A DNA stretch of 64,000 bases from Pseudomonas oryzihabitans (GCF_006384975.1 NZ_CP021645.1:1268001-1332000); one strand, 5' to 3'. Shown: positions 16,897-25,532, numbered from the stretch's first letter. Program-made: numbers and translations. Notes: generated from the sequence alone by a model not told the origin.

Positions 16897-17522
16897 GTCC
16901 GCGTGATATGAACCACGCCGGCCTCAACGTCGGCGCCACCGATCACGCCACCCACGCCAAGGCCGAGTATTCTTTGTTCGGCTTCTGGATCTTCCTGATG
17001 AGCGACGCCCTGCTGTTCGCGCTGCTGTTCGCCATCTACGCGACGCTGCAGCACGCTACCGCTGGCGGTCCGGTCGCCCGCGACGTGTTCGAGATCGGCA
17101 GCGTGACCCTGCAGACCTTGGTGCTGCTGGCCAGCAGCTTCACCTATGGCCTGGCGTCACTGGCGATGAAATACCACGAGGGTCGCCTGAGACCCCTGGT
17201 GACCTGGCTGCTGGTGACCTTGGCCCTGGGCCTGGTCTTTCTCGGCCTGGAGCTGCACGACTTCCTGGGCATGGCGGACAAGGGCGCCCTGCCCCAGCGC
17301 AGCGCCTTTCTTTCGGCATTCTTCGCCCTGGTGGGCATGCACGGCGTCCACGTCGCCAGCGGTTGCCTGTGGCTGGTGGTGATGCTGGCGCAGCTCCGGG
17401 TATTCGGCCTGGATACCCTGGTGAAGACCCGGCTGATGCGCCTGGGCCTGTTCTGGCATTTTCTCGATATCGTCTGGGTCGCCATCCTCTCGGTGGTCTA
17501 CCTGCAAGGACTCCTGCCATGA
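16893..17522 (+). CDS. cyoC: Cytochrome bo3 ubiquinol oxidase subunit III
   Basis: A 209-aa membrane subunit with five hydrophobic helices, including FWIFLMSDALLFALLFAIYA and LSAFFALVGMHGVHVASGCL, and the C-terminal LFWHFLDIVWVAILSVVYLQ typical of subunit III. It overlaps both neighbours by ATGA junctions. Confidence 0.93.
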   Translation: MSPRDMNHAGLNVGATDHATHAKAEYSLFGFWIFLMSDALLFALLFAIYATLQHATAGGPVARDVFEIGSVTLQTLVLLASSFTYGLASLAMKYHEGRLRPLVTWLLVTLALGLVFLGLELHDFLGMADKGALPQRSAFLSAFFALVGMHGVHVASGCLWLVVMLAQLRVFGLDTLVKTRLMRLGLFWHFLDIVWVAILSVVYLQGLLP

Positions 17523-17827
17523 AGCGAGATGACTATCGCCGTGAGCTGGCGAGCTATGTGATCGGCCTGGGACTGGCCGTGACGCTGAGCCTGATCCCCA
17601 TCGCCCTGGTGCAATTCCCAACCTGGCCGCGCGGAACCACGCTGGGCATCGTCTTCGGCCTGGGCTTGCTGCAGATCCTGGTACACCTGCGCTGCTTCCT
17701 GCATGTCAGCCTGGGCCGCTCGCACCGCCACGACCTCTATCTGCTGTTGTTCACCAGCCTGATCCTGGTGCTGATGGTAGTGGGCAGCCTGGTGGTGCTG
17801 GGCGATCTGCATCACCGCATAGGGTGA
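17519..17827 (+). CDS. cyoD: Cytochrome bo3 ubiquinol oxidase subunit IV
   Basis: A 102-aa protein with three hydrophobic helices, ending LVVLGDLHHRIG. Size, position and the segment LLQILVHLRCFLHVSLGRSH fit CyoD. It starts at an ATGA overlap with cyoC; the longer open frame upstream is cyoC in another frame. No cyoE follows; the operon ends at a strong hairpin, so heme O synthase must be encoded elsewhere. Confidence 0.9.
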   Translation: MKRDDYRRELASYVIGLGLAVTLSLIPIALVQFPTWPRGTTLGIVFGLGLLQILVHLRCFLHVSLGRSHRHDLYLLLFTSLILVLMVVGSLVVLGDLHHRIG

Positions 17828-17830
17828 TCA

Positions 17831-17858
17831 CGGTCGCCGTCCCGAAGAGCGGCGACCG
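17831..17858. terminator. Hairpin between convergent cyoD and sugar dehydrogenase genes
   Basis: CGGTCGCCG at 17831-17839 pairs perfectly with CGGCGACCG at 17850-17858. The T-tract is weak on both sides. Placement in the 45-bp gap between convergent genes supports a bidirectional terminator. Confidence 0.6.
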
Positions 17859-17872
17859 GATCGAACCGCAGC

Positions 17873-19168
17873 TTATTGAGTACGCGTCACCCGCCAGACG
17901 GTATTGGCCAGATCGTCGGCGATAAGGACACCGCCGCGCTGGTCCACCGCGACGCCTACCGGTCGGCCACGGGTCTTGCCATCGTCGCCGTAGAAGCCAG
18001 TGGCGAAGTCGATGGGTTCACCGACGGGCCGCCCCTGCTGGAAGGGCACGAAGACCACGCGGTAACCCACCGGCTTGTCGCGGTTCCAGCTGCCATGCTC
18101 ACCGACGAAGACGCCCTCGGCGAACTGCGGACCCACCGCCGCGGTGGAGAAGCTCAGCCCCAGGGCAGCGACGTGGGAGCCCAGGCTGTAGTCGGGCTTG
18201 ATGGCGGCGGCCACCTTGGCCGGGTCCTGCGGCTGGGCTCGGCTATCGACGTTCTGCCCCCAGTAGCTGTACGGCCAGCCATAGAAACCACCCTCACGGA
18301 TGGAGGTCAGGTAGTCCGGCACCAAGTCGGGACCGATTTCGTCGCGCTCGTTGGCCACCGCCCACAGCTGGCCGCTGCCGGGCTGCATGGCCAGTGCCGT
18401 GGGATTGCGCACCCCGGTGGCATAGTTCTTGTGCGCACCGCTCTGGGCATCGATCTGCCAGATCACCGCGCGATCCACCTCGACGTCCATGCCCCGCTCG
18501 CCGACGTTGCTGTTGGAGCCGATACCGACATAGAGATAGCGACCATCGGGGCTCACGGTGAGCGCCTTGGTCCAGTGGTGATTGATCGCCGCAGGCAGGT
18601 CCACCAGCTTGGCTGGCGCGCCGCTGGCCTGGGTCTGGCCGTCCTGGTAGGGAAAGCTCACCAGGGCGTCCTGGTTGGCCACGTAGATGCGGCCATTGGC
18701 GAAGGCCAGGCCATAAGGCGCGTTGAGATTCTCGGCGAACACCGTCTTGAGTTCGTAGGTGCCGTCGCCATCGGCATCGCGCAACAGGGTCAGGCGATTG
18801 CCACCCTTCACCTGGGTGTTGCCCTGGGCCTTGATGTAGCCGGCGATGACGTCCTTGGGCTTGAGCTTGGGCGCATTGCCGCCGCGGCCCTCGGCCACCA
18901 GGATGTCGCCATTGGGCAGCACCAGCATCTGCCGTGGAATGCGCAGGTCGGTGGCGATGGCGGTGATCTTGTAGCCTTGCGGCACGGTGGGGACACGATC
19001 CCCCCAGGGCGCCGGCTCGGCGATCTTCATGCTCGGCAAGAGGCCGCGCTGGGGTTCGGGCAGCTTGGGATCCGGACCACGGGCCTGGGTGTCGGCGCCG
19101 CCCTCGTTGCCACAGGCGGCTAGCAGCATGGCCAGACCGAGGACGCTCAAGGCTCTTGGAGTGCTCAT
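17873..19168 (-). CDS. PQQ-dependent sugar dehydrogenase lipoprotein (sorbosone dehydrogenase family)
   Basis: A 431-aa lipoprotein: signal sequence with lipobox MLLAAC, Cys at 19 followed by Gly, which favours the outer membrane. The mature part is a six-bladed beta-propeller of the GDH-B/sorbosone dehydrogenase type: LRIPRQMLVLPNGDILVAEG, NAPYGLAFANGRIYVANQ, LTVSPDGRYLYVGIGSNSNV, GVRNPTALAMQPGSGQLWAV, GFYGWPYSYWG and VFVGEHGSWNRDKPVGYRVV. Such enzymes oxidise an aldose or aldehyde in the periplasm and pass electrons to an acceptor. Substrate and true PQQ dependence are not proven by sequence. It overlaps the upstream DUF2231 gene by 4 nt. Confidence 0.8.
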   Translation of the reverse strand: MSTPRALSVLGLAMLLAACGNEGGADTQARGPDPKLPEPQRGLLPSMKIAEPAPWGDRVPTVPQGYKITAIATDLRIPRQMLVLPNGDILVAEGRGGNAPKLKPKDVIAGYIKAQGNTQVKGGNRLTLLRDADGDGTYELKTVFAENLNAPYGLAFANGRIYVANQDALVSFPYQDGQTQASGAPAKLVDLPAAINHHWTKALTVSPDGRYLYVGIGSNSNVGERGMDVEVDRAVIWQIDAQSGAHKNYATGVRNPTALAMQPGSGQLWAVANERDEIGPDLVPDYLTSIREGGFYGWPYSYWGQNVDSRAQPQDPAKVAAAIKPDYSLGSHVAALGLSFSTAAVGPQFAEGVFVGEHGSWNRDKPVGYRVVFVPFQQGRPVGEPIDFATGFYGDDGKTRGRPVGVAVDQRGGVLIADDLANTVWRVTRTQ

Positions 19169-19593
19169 CGAACCACCTCCGAACGCAGGTTGGAGAGGCC
19201 GATCCAGGCCGCGACGAGGCTCAGCACCGAGACGACCACCGAGAGGATCAGCCCGGCGGGCATCACCGCCCAGGCGTCCTTGGCATGTTCGAAGGCGTTG
19301 ACCAGCCCCAGCACCCAGGCCAGCAGCAGCAAGAGAAAATAGGCTGCGGGTCGCCGGCCGCGGAAACGGGCGCCGAAGAGATTACCCAGAGCGAACAGCA
19401 GGGCCAGACCGGACAGCAACAGGGCGCCGGCGATCAGCCAGGCGGCGAAGTTGGCCCACTGGATCTGCATGGTCTGGTAGTAGGCGATGTCGCTGAGCAA
19501 GCCGCCGACGAACAGCGGCACGGAGCCCGCCAGCAGCAGCGCGTGCAGCGGGCCGGGCCGGACAGGGTGGTAATGGTGGGCAGCTACGGTCAC
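19165..19593 (-). CDS. DUF2231 membrane protein
   Basis: A 142-aa integral membrane protein with four hydrophobic helices; the N-terminal HPVRPGPLHALLLAGSVPLF (with a conserved His-Ala after a Pro) and the FAAWLIAGALLLSGLALL segment are typical of DUF2231. The start is a GTG with a strong AAAGGAG site six nt upstream; the longer frame is discarded. It is translated together with the sugar dehydrogenase (ATGA overlap), so a role in anchoring it or passing on its electrons is plausible but unproven. Confidence 0.75.
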   Translation of the reverse strand: MTVAAHHYHPVRPGPLHALLLAGSVPLFVGGLLSDIAYYQTMQIQWANFAAWLIAGALLLSGLALLFALGNLFGARFRGRRPAAYFLLLLLAWVLGLVNAFEHAKDAWAVMPAGLILSVVVSVLSLVAAWIGLSNLRSEVVR

Positions 19594-19695
19594 TGACGAC
19601 TCCTTTTCATGACGGGACGTGGCAGGGCGGGACAGCCACTGCGCGGCAAGACGCACTGAAAAGGATTGCCCGCGCGCCGGGTTAGTTCAGCCGTT

Positions 19696-19768
19696 TCGCC
19701 TGGCGGACACCTCTTGCAAAAGAAGAGATAATGACAGTCTCGTTGCAGTAGCCCCCTCTGCCAGGCGA
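19696..19768. repeat. Inverted repeat around the divergent DUF2231/MFS promoter region
   Basis: TCGCCTGGC at 19696-19704 and GCCAGGCGA at 19760-19768 are perfect complements 55 bp apart; an inner CTCTT/AAGAG pair lies between them. The position between divergent genes could mean an operator pair or a loop; chance is possible. Confidence 0.3.
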
Positions 19769-19856
19769 CTGTCCGGCACAGCCATCCCCTGCAATCCGCT
19801 GTCCAGCCGCCGACCGAAGGGCTGGACGTCACCTCCGCTACAGGAATCCCTTCTGC

Positions 19857-20981
19857 ATGACCTCTTCCCGGTCCGTCGATCAGGCCTCCCGGCGCGCGGC
19901 CATCGTCCTCGCCTGCTGCCTGCCCAGCGACGTATTGCTCTATCTCGTCCTGCCGATGTACGCCCCAAGCTTCGGCATCAGCCTGATCGAGGCCGGCATC
20001 CTGCTGGCCGCCAACCGGGTGATCCGCATCGTCGGCTATCGCTACGTGGTGCGGCTCTATGCCCGCTACGGTGATCGCCGCAGCCTGATGGTGGCGGCCG
20101 CGGTGGCCGCCCTTTGCGCCCTTGGCAATGCCAACCTCTCGGGCTTTTGGGCGCTGCTCGGGCTGCGCCTGGCCTGGGGCCTGAGTTTCGCCACCTTCAA
20201 CCTGTCCACCCAGGTGCTGGCCACCGCCGACCCGGCCGGTGCCGCCCGCCGCACCGGTACCTCGCGTGCCCTCATCGCCATCGGCCCGATGCTCGCCCTG
20301 TCCGCGGGTGCCTGGCTCACCCTGCACTATGGTCCGCGGGCGGTCCTGCTGCTGAGCAGCGGGCTCTGCCTGGTCGGCCTGGCCCTCGCCGCCGGTTTGC
20401 CCAGCGCCGGGCACCAGCTGCCCGAACCCGGACGACGCCTGCGCTGGCCGGACCGCATCGTCACCTGGTCCTTCATCGAGGGCGTGACCCTGGATGGCCT
20501 GTTCATCTTCGGTCTATCGGCCTTTTCCCAGGCGGTGCTGGGCGGTGATGCGGTCCTGATCGCCGGCCTGCTCATGGCGTTGCGTTACGTATCGGACATG
20601 CTGCTCAGCCCTCTGGGCGGCCGGGCGGCGGACCGCTATGGGGCGGCGAAGATGCTGGTGGCCTGTTCGACGCTGACCGCCCTGTCGCTGACCGCGTTCG
20701 GCTTTCACTGGCTGATCCTCGGTGCCGGCGGCGTGCTCATCCTGCGCGCGCTGCAGATCCCGCTGGTGGTGACCATGGTCGCCGAACGGCATCCCGGTCA
20801 GGCGCGGGTACCGGCATTGGCCTCCAACGCCATGTGGCGCGACGTGGGCGCCAGCGTCGGTCCGCTGCTGGCCGGCTTTCTCATTCCGCTGGTGCCATCC
20901 ACCCTGCTGTATCCGCTGTCCGGGCTGGCGATCCTGATCAGCTCCCTGGCCTGCCTGAGATTGAAGCCAGCGCGCGAATGA
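19857..20981 (+). CDS. MFS transporter
   Basis: A 374-aa inner-membrane protein with 11-12 hydrophobic helices of the major facilitator fold. The loop between helices 2 and 3 (RYVVRLYARYGDRRSLMV) and the equivalent loop in the second half (LLSPLGGRAADRYGAAKMLV) carry the MFS G-x-x-x-D-R-x-G/R-R pattern. Slightly short for the family. No regulator or enzyme adjoins it, so substrate and direction cannot be inferred. A CAGGAA site precedes the ATG. Confidence 0.8.
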   Translation: MTSSRSVDQASRRAAIVLACCLPSDVLLYLVLPMYAPSFGISLIEAGILLAANRVIRIVGYRYVVRLYARYGDRRSLMVAAAVAALCALGNANLSGFWALLGLRLAWGLSFATFNLSTQVLATADPAGAARRTGTSRALIAIGPMLALSAGAWLTLHYGPRAVLLLSSGLCLVGLALAAGLPSAGHQLPEPGRRLRWPDRIVTWSFIEGVTLDGLFIFGLSAFSQAVLGGDAVLIAGLLMALRYVSDMLLSPLGGRAADRYGAAKMLVACSTLTALSLTAFGFHWLILGAGGVLILRALQIPLVVTMVAERHPGQARVPALASNAMWRDVGASVGPLLAGFLIPLVPSTLLYPLSGLAILISSLACLRLKPARE

Positions 20982-20991
20982 GGCCGCCGGG

Positions 20992-21024
20992 CCTGACCCC
21001 TGCCGGCAAGGGACGGGGGTCAGG
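20992..21024. terminator. Hairpin between convergent MFS and M20 peptidase genes
   Basis: CCTGACCCC at 20992-21000 pairs perfectly with GGGGTCAGG at 21016-21024 in the 55-bp gap between convergent stops. No T-run; probable bidirectional terminator. Confidence 0.5.
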
Positions 21025-21036
21025 GCCGGCCTGCCA

Positions 21037-22326
21037 CTACTGGCCGTGCGCCTGGAGCACCGGCTCGCTGACGCCCTTGATGCCCACCAGGGTCAGGCTC
21101 GTCAGCAGCACGTTCTGCGGGCCCTGGTAGGCGTTGACCGGCTTGTACCATTCCGCCAGCGAGTGGGCGCTGCCGCCCTCCCCGCCACCGCTGATGGTCA
21201 TGGCCGGCACGCCGAGGGCCATGGCGGTATTGGAGTCGGTACTGCCGCCGCTGAGGGTGACCTTGGCACCACTGGTGACTACGGCGATGGAACGCTGCGC
21301 CGTCTGTACCATGGGTGAATCCTCCGCCGTGCCACCGGCCGGACGATCCCCGATCAGCTTCACCTCGACGGATATCTGGTCGGTATCCCAGCGCTGGTTT
21401 TCTTCCTTCACCGCGTCCTGCACCAGGGCCAGAATTTCCTTTTCCTCCGCCAGCAGCGCGGCCTCCTCGTTGGATCTCATGTCCAGGGTCAGGCGCGCCT
21501 CGGCGGCGATGGCATTGACCGAGGTGCCACCCTGCACGGTGCCCACGGTGAAGGTGGTCTTGGGCTCCTTGGGCGGCCGCACCTCGGCGATCTTGGCGAT
21601 GGCCCGGCCCATGGCATGGATGGCGCTGGGGCGACCGAATTCACCGAAGCTGTGGCCACCCGGCCCCTTGAAGGTGATCTCGTAGCGGTGGCTGCCGGTG
21701 CCCCGATTGACCACCCGGCGCACGTCGATGCCATCCACCGAGATGAAGCCATCGATGCCCTGGCGATCCTTGAACAGCGCCTTCACCCCGCGCAGGTTGC
21801 CCAGCTCCTCCTCGCCCACGGTGCCGACGAAGATCAGATCACCCACCGTCTCGATGCCGCTCTTGTTGAGGGCGTCATCACCGATGCCGGGGCCGAAGGT
21901 CTTGCCGTCCTGTTCCTTGAGTTTGAGGTCAGTGCCCTCGGGAAATACCGTATCCAGATGCGCCGACACCACCAGTTGTGGCCCCTGGCCACTACCCTTG
22001 CGGGTGGCGATCACATAGCCCTCCTGGGCGATGCTGGCATCCTTGAGCCCCAGCGCCTGGAAGCGCTTGAGGTAATACTCTGCCCGCACCTGTTCCTTGA
22101 ACGGCGGCGCGGGAATCTGGGCGATGTGCTTCTGTTCCTCGAAGGTGCGCCCATCATCGGCGCGCAGCGCTTCCAACGCCTTGGTCACCCGGGCATCGCC
22201 CTGCACGGCGGTAAAGGCACCCTCGACGCCAGGCGCGGCAGCCAGGGGCAACGCCAGGGTGGCGGTCGCGGCGGCGAGAAGAACAGCGGACAAGCGGTTG
22301 GCCAAGGCCGAACGAGCAAAAGACAT
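21037..22326 (-). CDS. Secreted M20-family metallopeptidase
   Basis: A 429-aa exported zinc peptidase (signal peptide [20 protein letters not shown]). Zinc-site motifs visible are [11 protein letters not shown] (His ligand and catalytic Asp), GPGIGDDA (bridging Asp), GTVGEEELG (catalytic Glu-Glu) and, near the end, [10 protein letters not shown] (His ligand). The lid domain starts near [20 protein letters not shown]. Compared with relatives, the helix that normally follows GPGIGDDA (R-G-L-A-type, about 12 residues) seems missing: the sequence runs straight into [16 protein letters not shown]. The frame is intact. GGGAG precedes the ATG. Confidence 0.8.
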   Translation of the reverse strand: MSFARSALANRLSAVLLAAATATLALPLAAAPGVEGAFTAVQGDARVTKALEALRADDGRTFEEQKHIAQIPAPPFKEQVRAEYYLKRFQALGLKDASIAQEGYVIATRKGSGQGPQLVVSAHLDTVFPEGTDLKLKEQDGKTFGPGIGDDALNKSGIETVGDLIFVGTVGEEELGNLRGVKALFKDRQGIDGFISVDGIDVRRVVNRGTGSHRYEITFKGPGGHSFGEFGRPSAIHAMGRAIAKIAEVRPPKEPKTTFTVGTVQGGTSVNAIAAEARLTLDMRSNEEAALLAEEKEILALVQDAVKEENQRWDTDQISVEVKLIGDRPAGGTAEDSPMVQTAQRSIAVVTSGAKVTLSGGSTDSNTAMALGVPAMTISGGGEGGSAHSLAEWYKPVNAYQGPQNVLLTSLTLVGIKGVSEPVLQAHGQ

Positions 22327-22537
22327 CTGACACTCCCATTGCCTAGGTTGGTATTCCGATGGCGCGCAATCGTCAGACGAATGCGCAACCTCTTGACGCT
22401 AGGTGGGGGTGAATCAATCGTCAAAAAGCGGGACGTAACCGGATGCTACATCCAGGCGGCGCCGGTCTGTGCCAAGTACGCCGGAGTCGCACTGCCGAGC
22501 CATCCCTGTCGCGACACGCCCTGCCAATCGAGCGGAT

Positions 22538-23452
22538 TCATCTCGACAGGTACTGCTTGATGAATTCGAGGTCCTTCGCGAGCTGTATCCGCATGACCTT
22601 GAGCAGTTTTCGCGCCGTATCCGAGAGCGGCTTTCCAGGACGGAACACCAGCAGGCTTCGTGTTCGCACATCCAGGTCGAAAGGTCTGATGACCAAGCCC
22701 CGGTCGACGAAATCGAGCGCCGCCAGGGGATTGATGAAGGCCACTCCGGTGCCCCTCAGCACCAGATTGCAGATCGTATGCAGGTAAGCCGTTTCCACCC
22801 TTACGTTCAAGGCCACGCCTGCCGAATCGAGGGCGACCTCCAGGCGGCGGCGACTGCTGTCTTCCGGATTGAGGGCGATGAACTCGCAACCCGCCAGATC
22901 CCTGGCCGCAATGGACGATTTCCGGGTCAGCGGATGCCCCTGAGGCAAGGCGATCACCCCCGGCTCGTTCATGAACTCGGAATGTTCGAGTCCGGCGGCC
23001 GGCATTTCGTCGGCCATGACGCCAAAATCGCAGAGTCCGGCAGATACCTCCTGATGCACCTCCCGCGAACTCTGCACACGCAGGGAAACCCGGATGTCCC
23101 TTTGCTCGAGATCGAACTCAGCCAGGGCACGCGGCATGAACGCATTGCCCATCAGGGGATGTACCGCGATGGCCAGTCTGCCGGTGCCGAACTGCTTCAG
23201 ACTCTTGATGCGATGTTCGATGGCATCCATACCGATGAACAGCTTGTCGACATCGATCAGCAGCGCCCGGGCTTCCTCGGTCGCAATCAGACGACCATGG
23301 GCACGGTGAAACAGCTGCAGCCCTGCGCTGCTTTCCAACTTGCGAATCGACTGGCTGACGGCCGGCTGGCTGACACCCAGCACCTGGGCTGCCTTGCTGG
23401 TACTTCCCGCGCTCATCACTACGCGGAACACCTCGATATCTCGCACACCCAT
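22538..23452 (-). CDS. LysR-family regulator divergent from the metC-like gene
   Basis: A 304-aa LysR protein with its helix-turn-helix at 5-62 (FRVVMSAGSTSKAAQVLGVS, then QPAVSQSIRKLESSAGLQLF), followed by an effector domain from about residue 90. Members near cystathionine lyase-like genes often respond to amino acids, but the ligand is not identifiable. Its start lies 11 bp from a perfect 15-bp dyad of the LysR T-N11-A class (23464-23478), which argues for autoregulation and control of the divergent PLP enzyme. Confidence 0.85.
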   Translation of the reverse strand: MGVRDIEVFRVVMSAGSTSKAAQVLGVSQPAVSQSIRKLESSAGLQLFHRAHGRLIATEEARALLIDVDKLFIGMDAIEHRIKSLKQFGTGRLAIAVHPLMGNAFMPRALAEFDLEQRDIRVSLRVQSSREVHQEVSAGLCDFGVMADEMPAAGLEHSEFMNEPGVIALPQGHPLTRKSSIAARDLAGCEFIALNPEDSSRRRLEVALDSAGVALNVRVETAYLHTICNLVLRGTGVAFINPLAALDFVDRGLVIRPFDLDVRTRSLLVFRPGKPLSDTARKLLKVMRIQLAKDLEFIKQYLSR

Positions 23453-23463
23453 GCAGAAGACCT

Positions 23464-23489
23464 ATAAGCCTGGCTTATCGACTTGATAA
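23464..23489. promoter_or_regulatory. Two overlapping LysR T-N11-A boxes
   Basis: ATAAGCC-t-GGCTTAT (23464-23478) is a perfect dyad with T-N11-A geometry. It overlaps TTATC-gactt-GATAA (23475-23489), a second dyad with T-N11-A geometry. They lie in the gap between the LysR gene and the divergent metC-like gene, next to the regulator start. Confidence 0.6.
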
Positions 23490-23561
23490 TCCTAGAGCTA
23501 GCCGCTGGTTCCGGTCCAGCCAACAATGGGCCGGACACGGACTCGCTGACAGGCCCTCTCC

Positions 23562-24713
23562 ATGAAAACCATCGACTTCGCAGGAAATCCCTACGCCAGC
23601 CTTTCGCCCCCGGTGTGGCGCGGTTCAACGGTGGTCTTCGATAGCTTCGAAGACTTCGTGGACCGCAAGCGCCGGCAGCCCGACGGGTACAGCTACGGCA
23701 TAACGGGTACCCCGACCGCGCGCCAGTTGGAGAGCAAGATCGCCCAGCTCGAAGGTGCCCAGCATTGCCTGGTGCTGCCTTCCGGCGCCGCGGCCCTGAT
23801 CACCACCTTGCTTGCCTTCGTCCGCGGGGGCGATCATCTGCTCATCGCCGACTCCTGCTATGGCTCCTTGAAGGCCTTCGCCGAGCTGTGGTTGCAGCGG
23901 ATGGGCGTGGATGTCGAGTTCTACCCGCCGACCCTGGATGACGGTATCGAGTCGCTGATCTGTTCGAATACCCGAATGATCTGCCTGGAAGCCCCTGGCA
24001 CGGTCACCATGGAAATGCAGGATATAGACGCCATCACCCGTATCGCCCGGCGCCATGGCGTTCTGACGATGATGGACAATACCTGGGCCAGTCCGCTGTT
24101 CTGCAAAGCCCTCGACCACGGTGTCGATTTCGTCATCCAGGCCGTCACCAAATACCTGGGCGGTCACTCCGACCTGTTGATGGGCAGTATCAGCCTCAAC
24201 GACCGGGAGCATTACGCTACCTTGCGGGAAACCCAAAGCGTCTTCGGCCAGGCGACCAGTCCGGAAGACTGCTTCCTGGTAGAGCGAGGCCTGCAGACCT
24301 ACCCACTGCGGCTCCGCGAACAGAGCCGCAAGGCGCTGAGCGTGGCGCGTTGGCTGGAGACCCAGCCCATGGTCGAGCAGGTGCTGTTTCCCGCACTGGA
24401 AAGCGACCCGGGCCATCGAATCTGGCGAGAACAGTTTCAAGGCTGCGGGTGCCTGCTGTCGGTCATCCTGACGCCCACGGAGCAGGAGTCCGCCTTCGCG
24501 GCCTTTTTCAACACCCTGCAGCTCTTCCCGATTGGCGCCAGCTGGGGCGGAACCCGCAGCCTGATCGCCTACTACCCGGCCGAACTCCAACGCGCTCGCC
24601 GCTACTCACCCACCGATCAGCCCGTAGTACGGATTTCCGTCGGACTTGAGGACGAAGCCCTGCTGACCCAGGACCTGGAGCAGGCCTTGAAGGCCTACGC
24701 AGCCGCGCGGTAA
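23562..24713 (+). CDS. Cys/Met-metabolism PLP enzyme, cystathionine beta-lyase-like
   Basis: A 383-aa fold-type I PLP enzyme of the trans-sulfuration family. Landmarks: YSYGITGTPTARQLESKIAQ, LPSGAAALITTLL (phosphate cup), DNTWASPLFCKAL with the PLP-binding Asp, and AVTKYLGGHSDLLMGSI with the Schiff-base Lys. The C-terminal part has GASWGGTRSLIAYYP and VRISVGLEDEALL. The pattern is closest to MetC-type cystathionine beta-lyases, although methionine gamma-lyase or another C-S lyase activity is possible. Divergent from a LysR gene with a clear shared operator. Confidence 0.8.
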   Translation: MKTIDFAGNPYASLSPPVWRGSTVVFDSFEDFVDRKRRQPDGYSYGITGTPTARQLESKIAQLEGAQHCLVLPSGAAALITTLLAFVRGGDHLLIADSCYGSLKAFAELWLQRMGVDVEFYPPTLDDGIESLICSNTRMICLEAPGTVTMEMQDIDAITRIARRHGVLTMMDNTWASPLFCKALDHGVDFVIQAVTKYLGGHSDLLMGSISLNDREHYATLRETQSVFGQATSPEDCFLVERGLQTYPLRLREQSRKALSVARWLETQPMVEQVLFPALESDPGHRIWREQFQGCGCLLSVILTPTEQESAFAAFFNTLQLFPIGASWGGTRSLIAYYPAELQRARRYSPTDQPVVRISVGLEDEALLTQDLEQALKAYAAAR

Positions 24714-25179
24714 CCAGCGGCACGGTCATTCGTGCGGCCCAGCGGAGGCTAGCGGTGAGCGGGTGAAACTCCTTGCCAGGCAGTCGCTGGGCGCGAGGCT
24801 GGTCGAGCGGGATGAGGCCTCGCTGGTCGTGGCTGCCTACTGAACGGCCTTTAGCGAGACTATTTGTCACTCAATGTTTCACCACAGCGACAATTTCCAA
24901 GTTTCAACGGGCAGTGCTCCCTTACCTGGCCGTTGCAAAAGCCGCGAGCCAGATAGACTGGATTCGCCGCGCGAATAGAGTCGTCCAGTGACCTGAAGGC
25001 TACCGGACAGACCAAATCCGCTCGGTCGGTACATGGCCGACCGAGCGCGCGCCGCAATAATGCATCTATCTTGATCTAGGGTTCGAGAACAAGTGGCGAC
25101 GAATACCAGCCAGCCCTAAAGACTGACTAATTACATCCTAAATGCCACCCTTCTTCCGTCTGAGTTAAGAGACCGAGTA
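24714..25179. other. Gene-free interval of about 466 bp
   Basis: No reading frame here looks like a protein on codon usage or motifs, and no tRNA or known RNA is recognised. The left 130 bp are GC-rich; the middle (about 24860-24970) is lower in GC. A small dyad, ATTCGC-cgc-GCGAAT, lies at 24962-24976, and a perfect 11-bp hairpin at 25019-25047. It could hold a small RNA or decayed sequence. Confidence 0.4.
25019..25047. terminator. Perfect 11-bp hairpin in the gene-free interval
   Basis: CGCTCGGTCGG and CCGACCGAGCG form an uninterrupted stem with the 7-nt loop tacatgg. No T-run follows on the plus strand; on the minus strand the stem is followed by gattt. It is far from the upstream stop (over 300 bp), so it may end a non-coding transcript. 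Confidence 0.4.
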
Positions 25180-25431
25180 TTGAAAGAAGAAAGCTCAGCG
25201 CAAGCAAACGACAACAAGGACTGCCTGCTGATCAATATAAGGGAGCCCTCCGAACTGCACTTCTGGTCGAAGCGGCTTGGCATCTCCATAACGGCGCTGG
25301 AAACCCTGGTTCGAAGTACCGGTACCCGGGTAGATGATATTAAGAAGGCCTTGACCCAGCAGACACCGCTCCAGGGAGACACCCAAGAAGATCGCCGGAC
25401 CGGCAGCGGACGCAAAAAAAGTCAGGGTTAG
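25180..25431 (+). CDS. DUF3606-type small protein
   Basis: An 83-aa protein. The core LLINIREPSELHFWSKRLGI followed by SITALETLVRSTGTRVDDIK matches the DUF3606 pattern (an N-I-x-E-x-x-E-x-x-x-W motif then a helix pair). Function unknown for the family. The start is a TTG with AAGAG eight nt upstream, and no in-frame ATG exists. The C-terminal tail is polar and basic (TGSGRKKSQG). A T-rich stretch follows the stop. GC content is below that of the neighbours. Confidence 0.6.
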   Translation: MKEESSAQANDNKDCLLINIREPSELHFWSKRLGISITALETLVRSTGTRVDDIKKALTQQTPLQGDTQEDRRTGSGRKKSQG

Positions 25432-25532
25432 CTTTTTTTCATGAAGGCATGACCATTTTTTGACAATTCAGGCGCGATGATGCGCGCCTCGCCGGCCACT
25501 TCGTCCGGCCCGTCTTTCTGGCGTGCCTTCCC

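Noticed and set aside
24508..24870. Minus-strand frame crossing the metC-like gene end
   Set aside because: Arg/Pro-rich, overlaps the metC-like gene, and shows no recognisable domain or ribosome site.
25432..25532. Riboswitch or consensus promoter before the DUF347 gene
   Set aside because: A TTGACA hexamer is present but no -10 at the right spacing, and the GC-rich stem there does not match a known riboswitch pattern.
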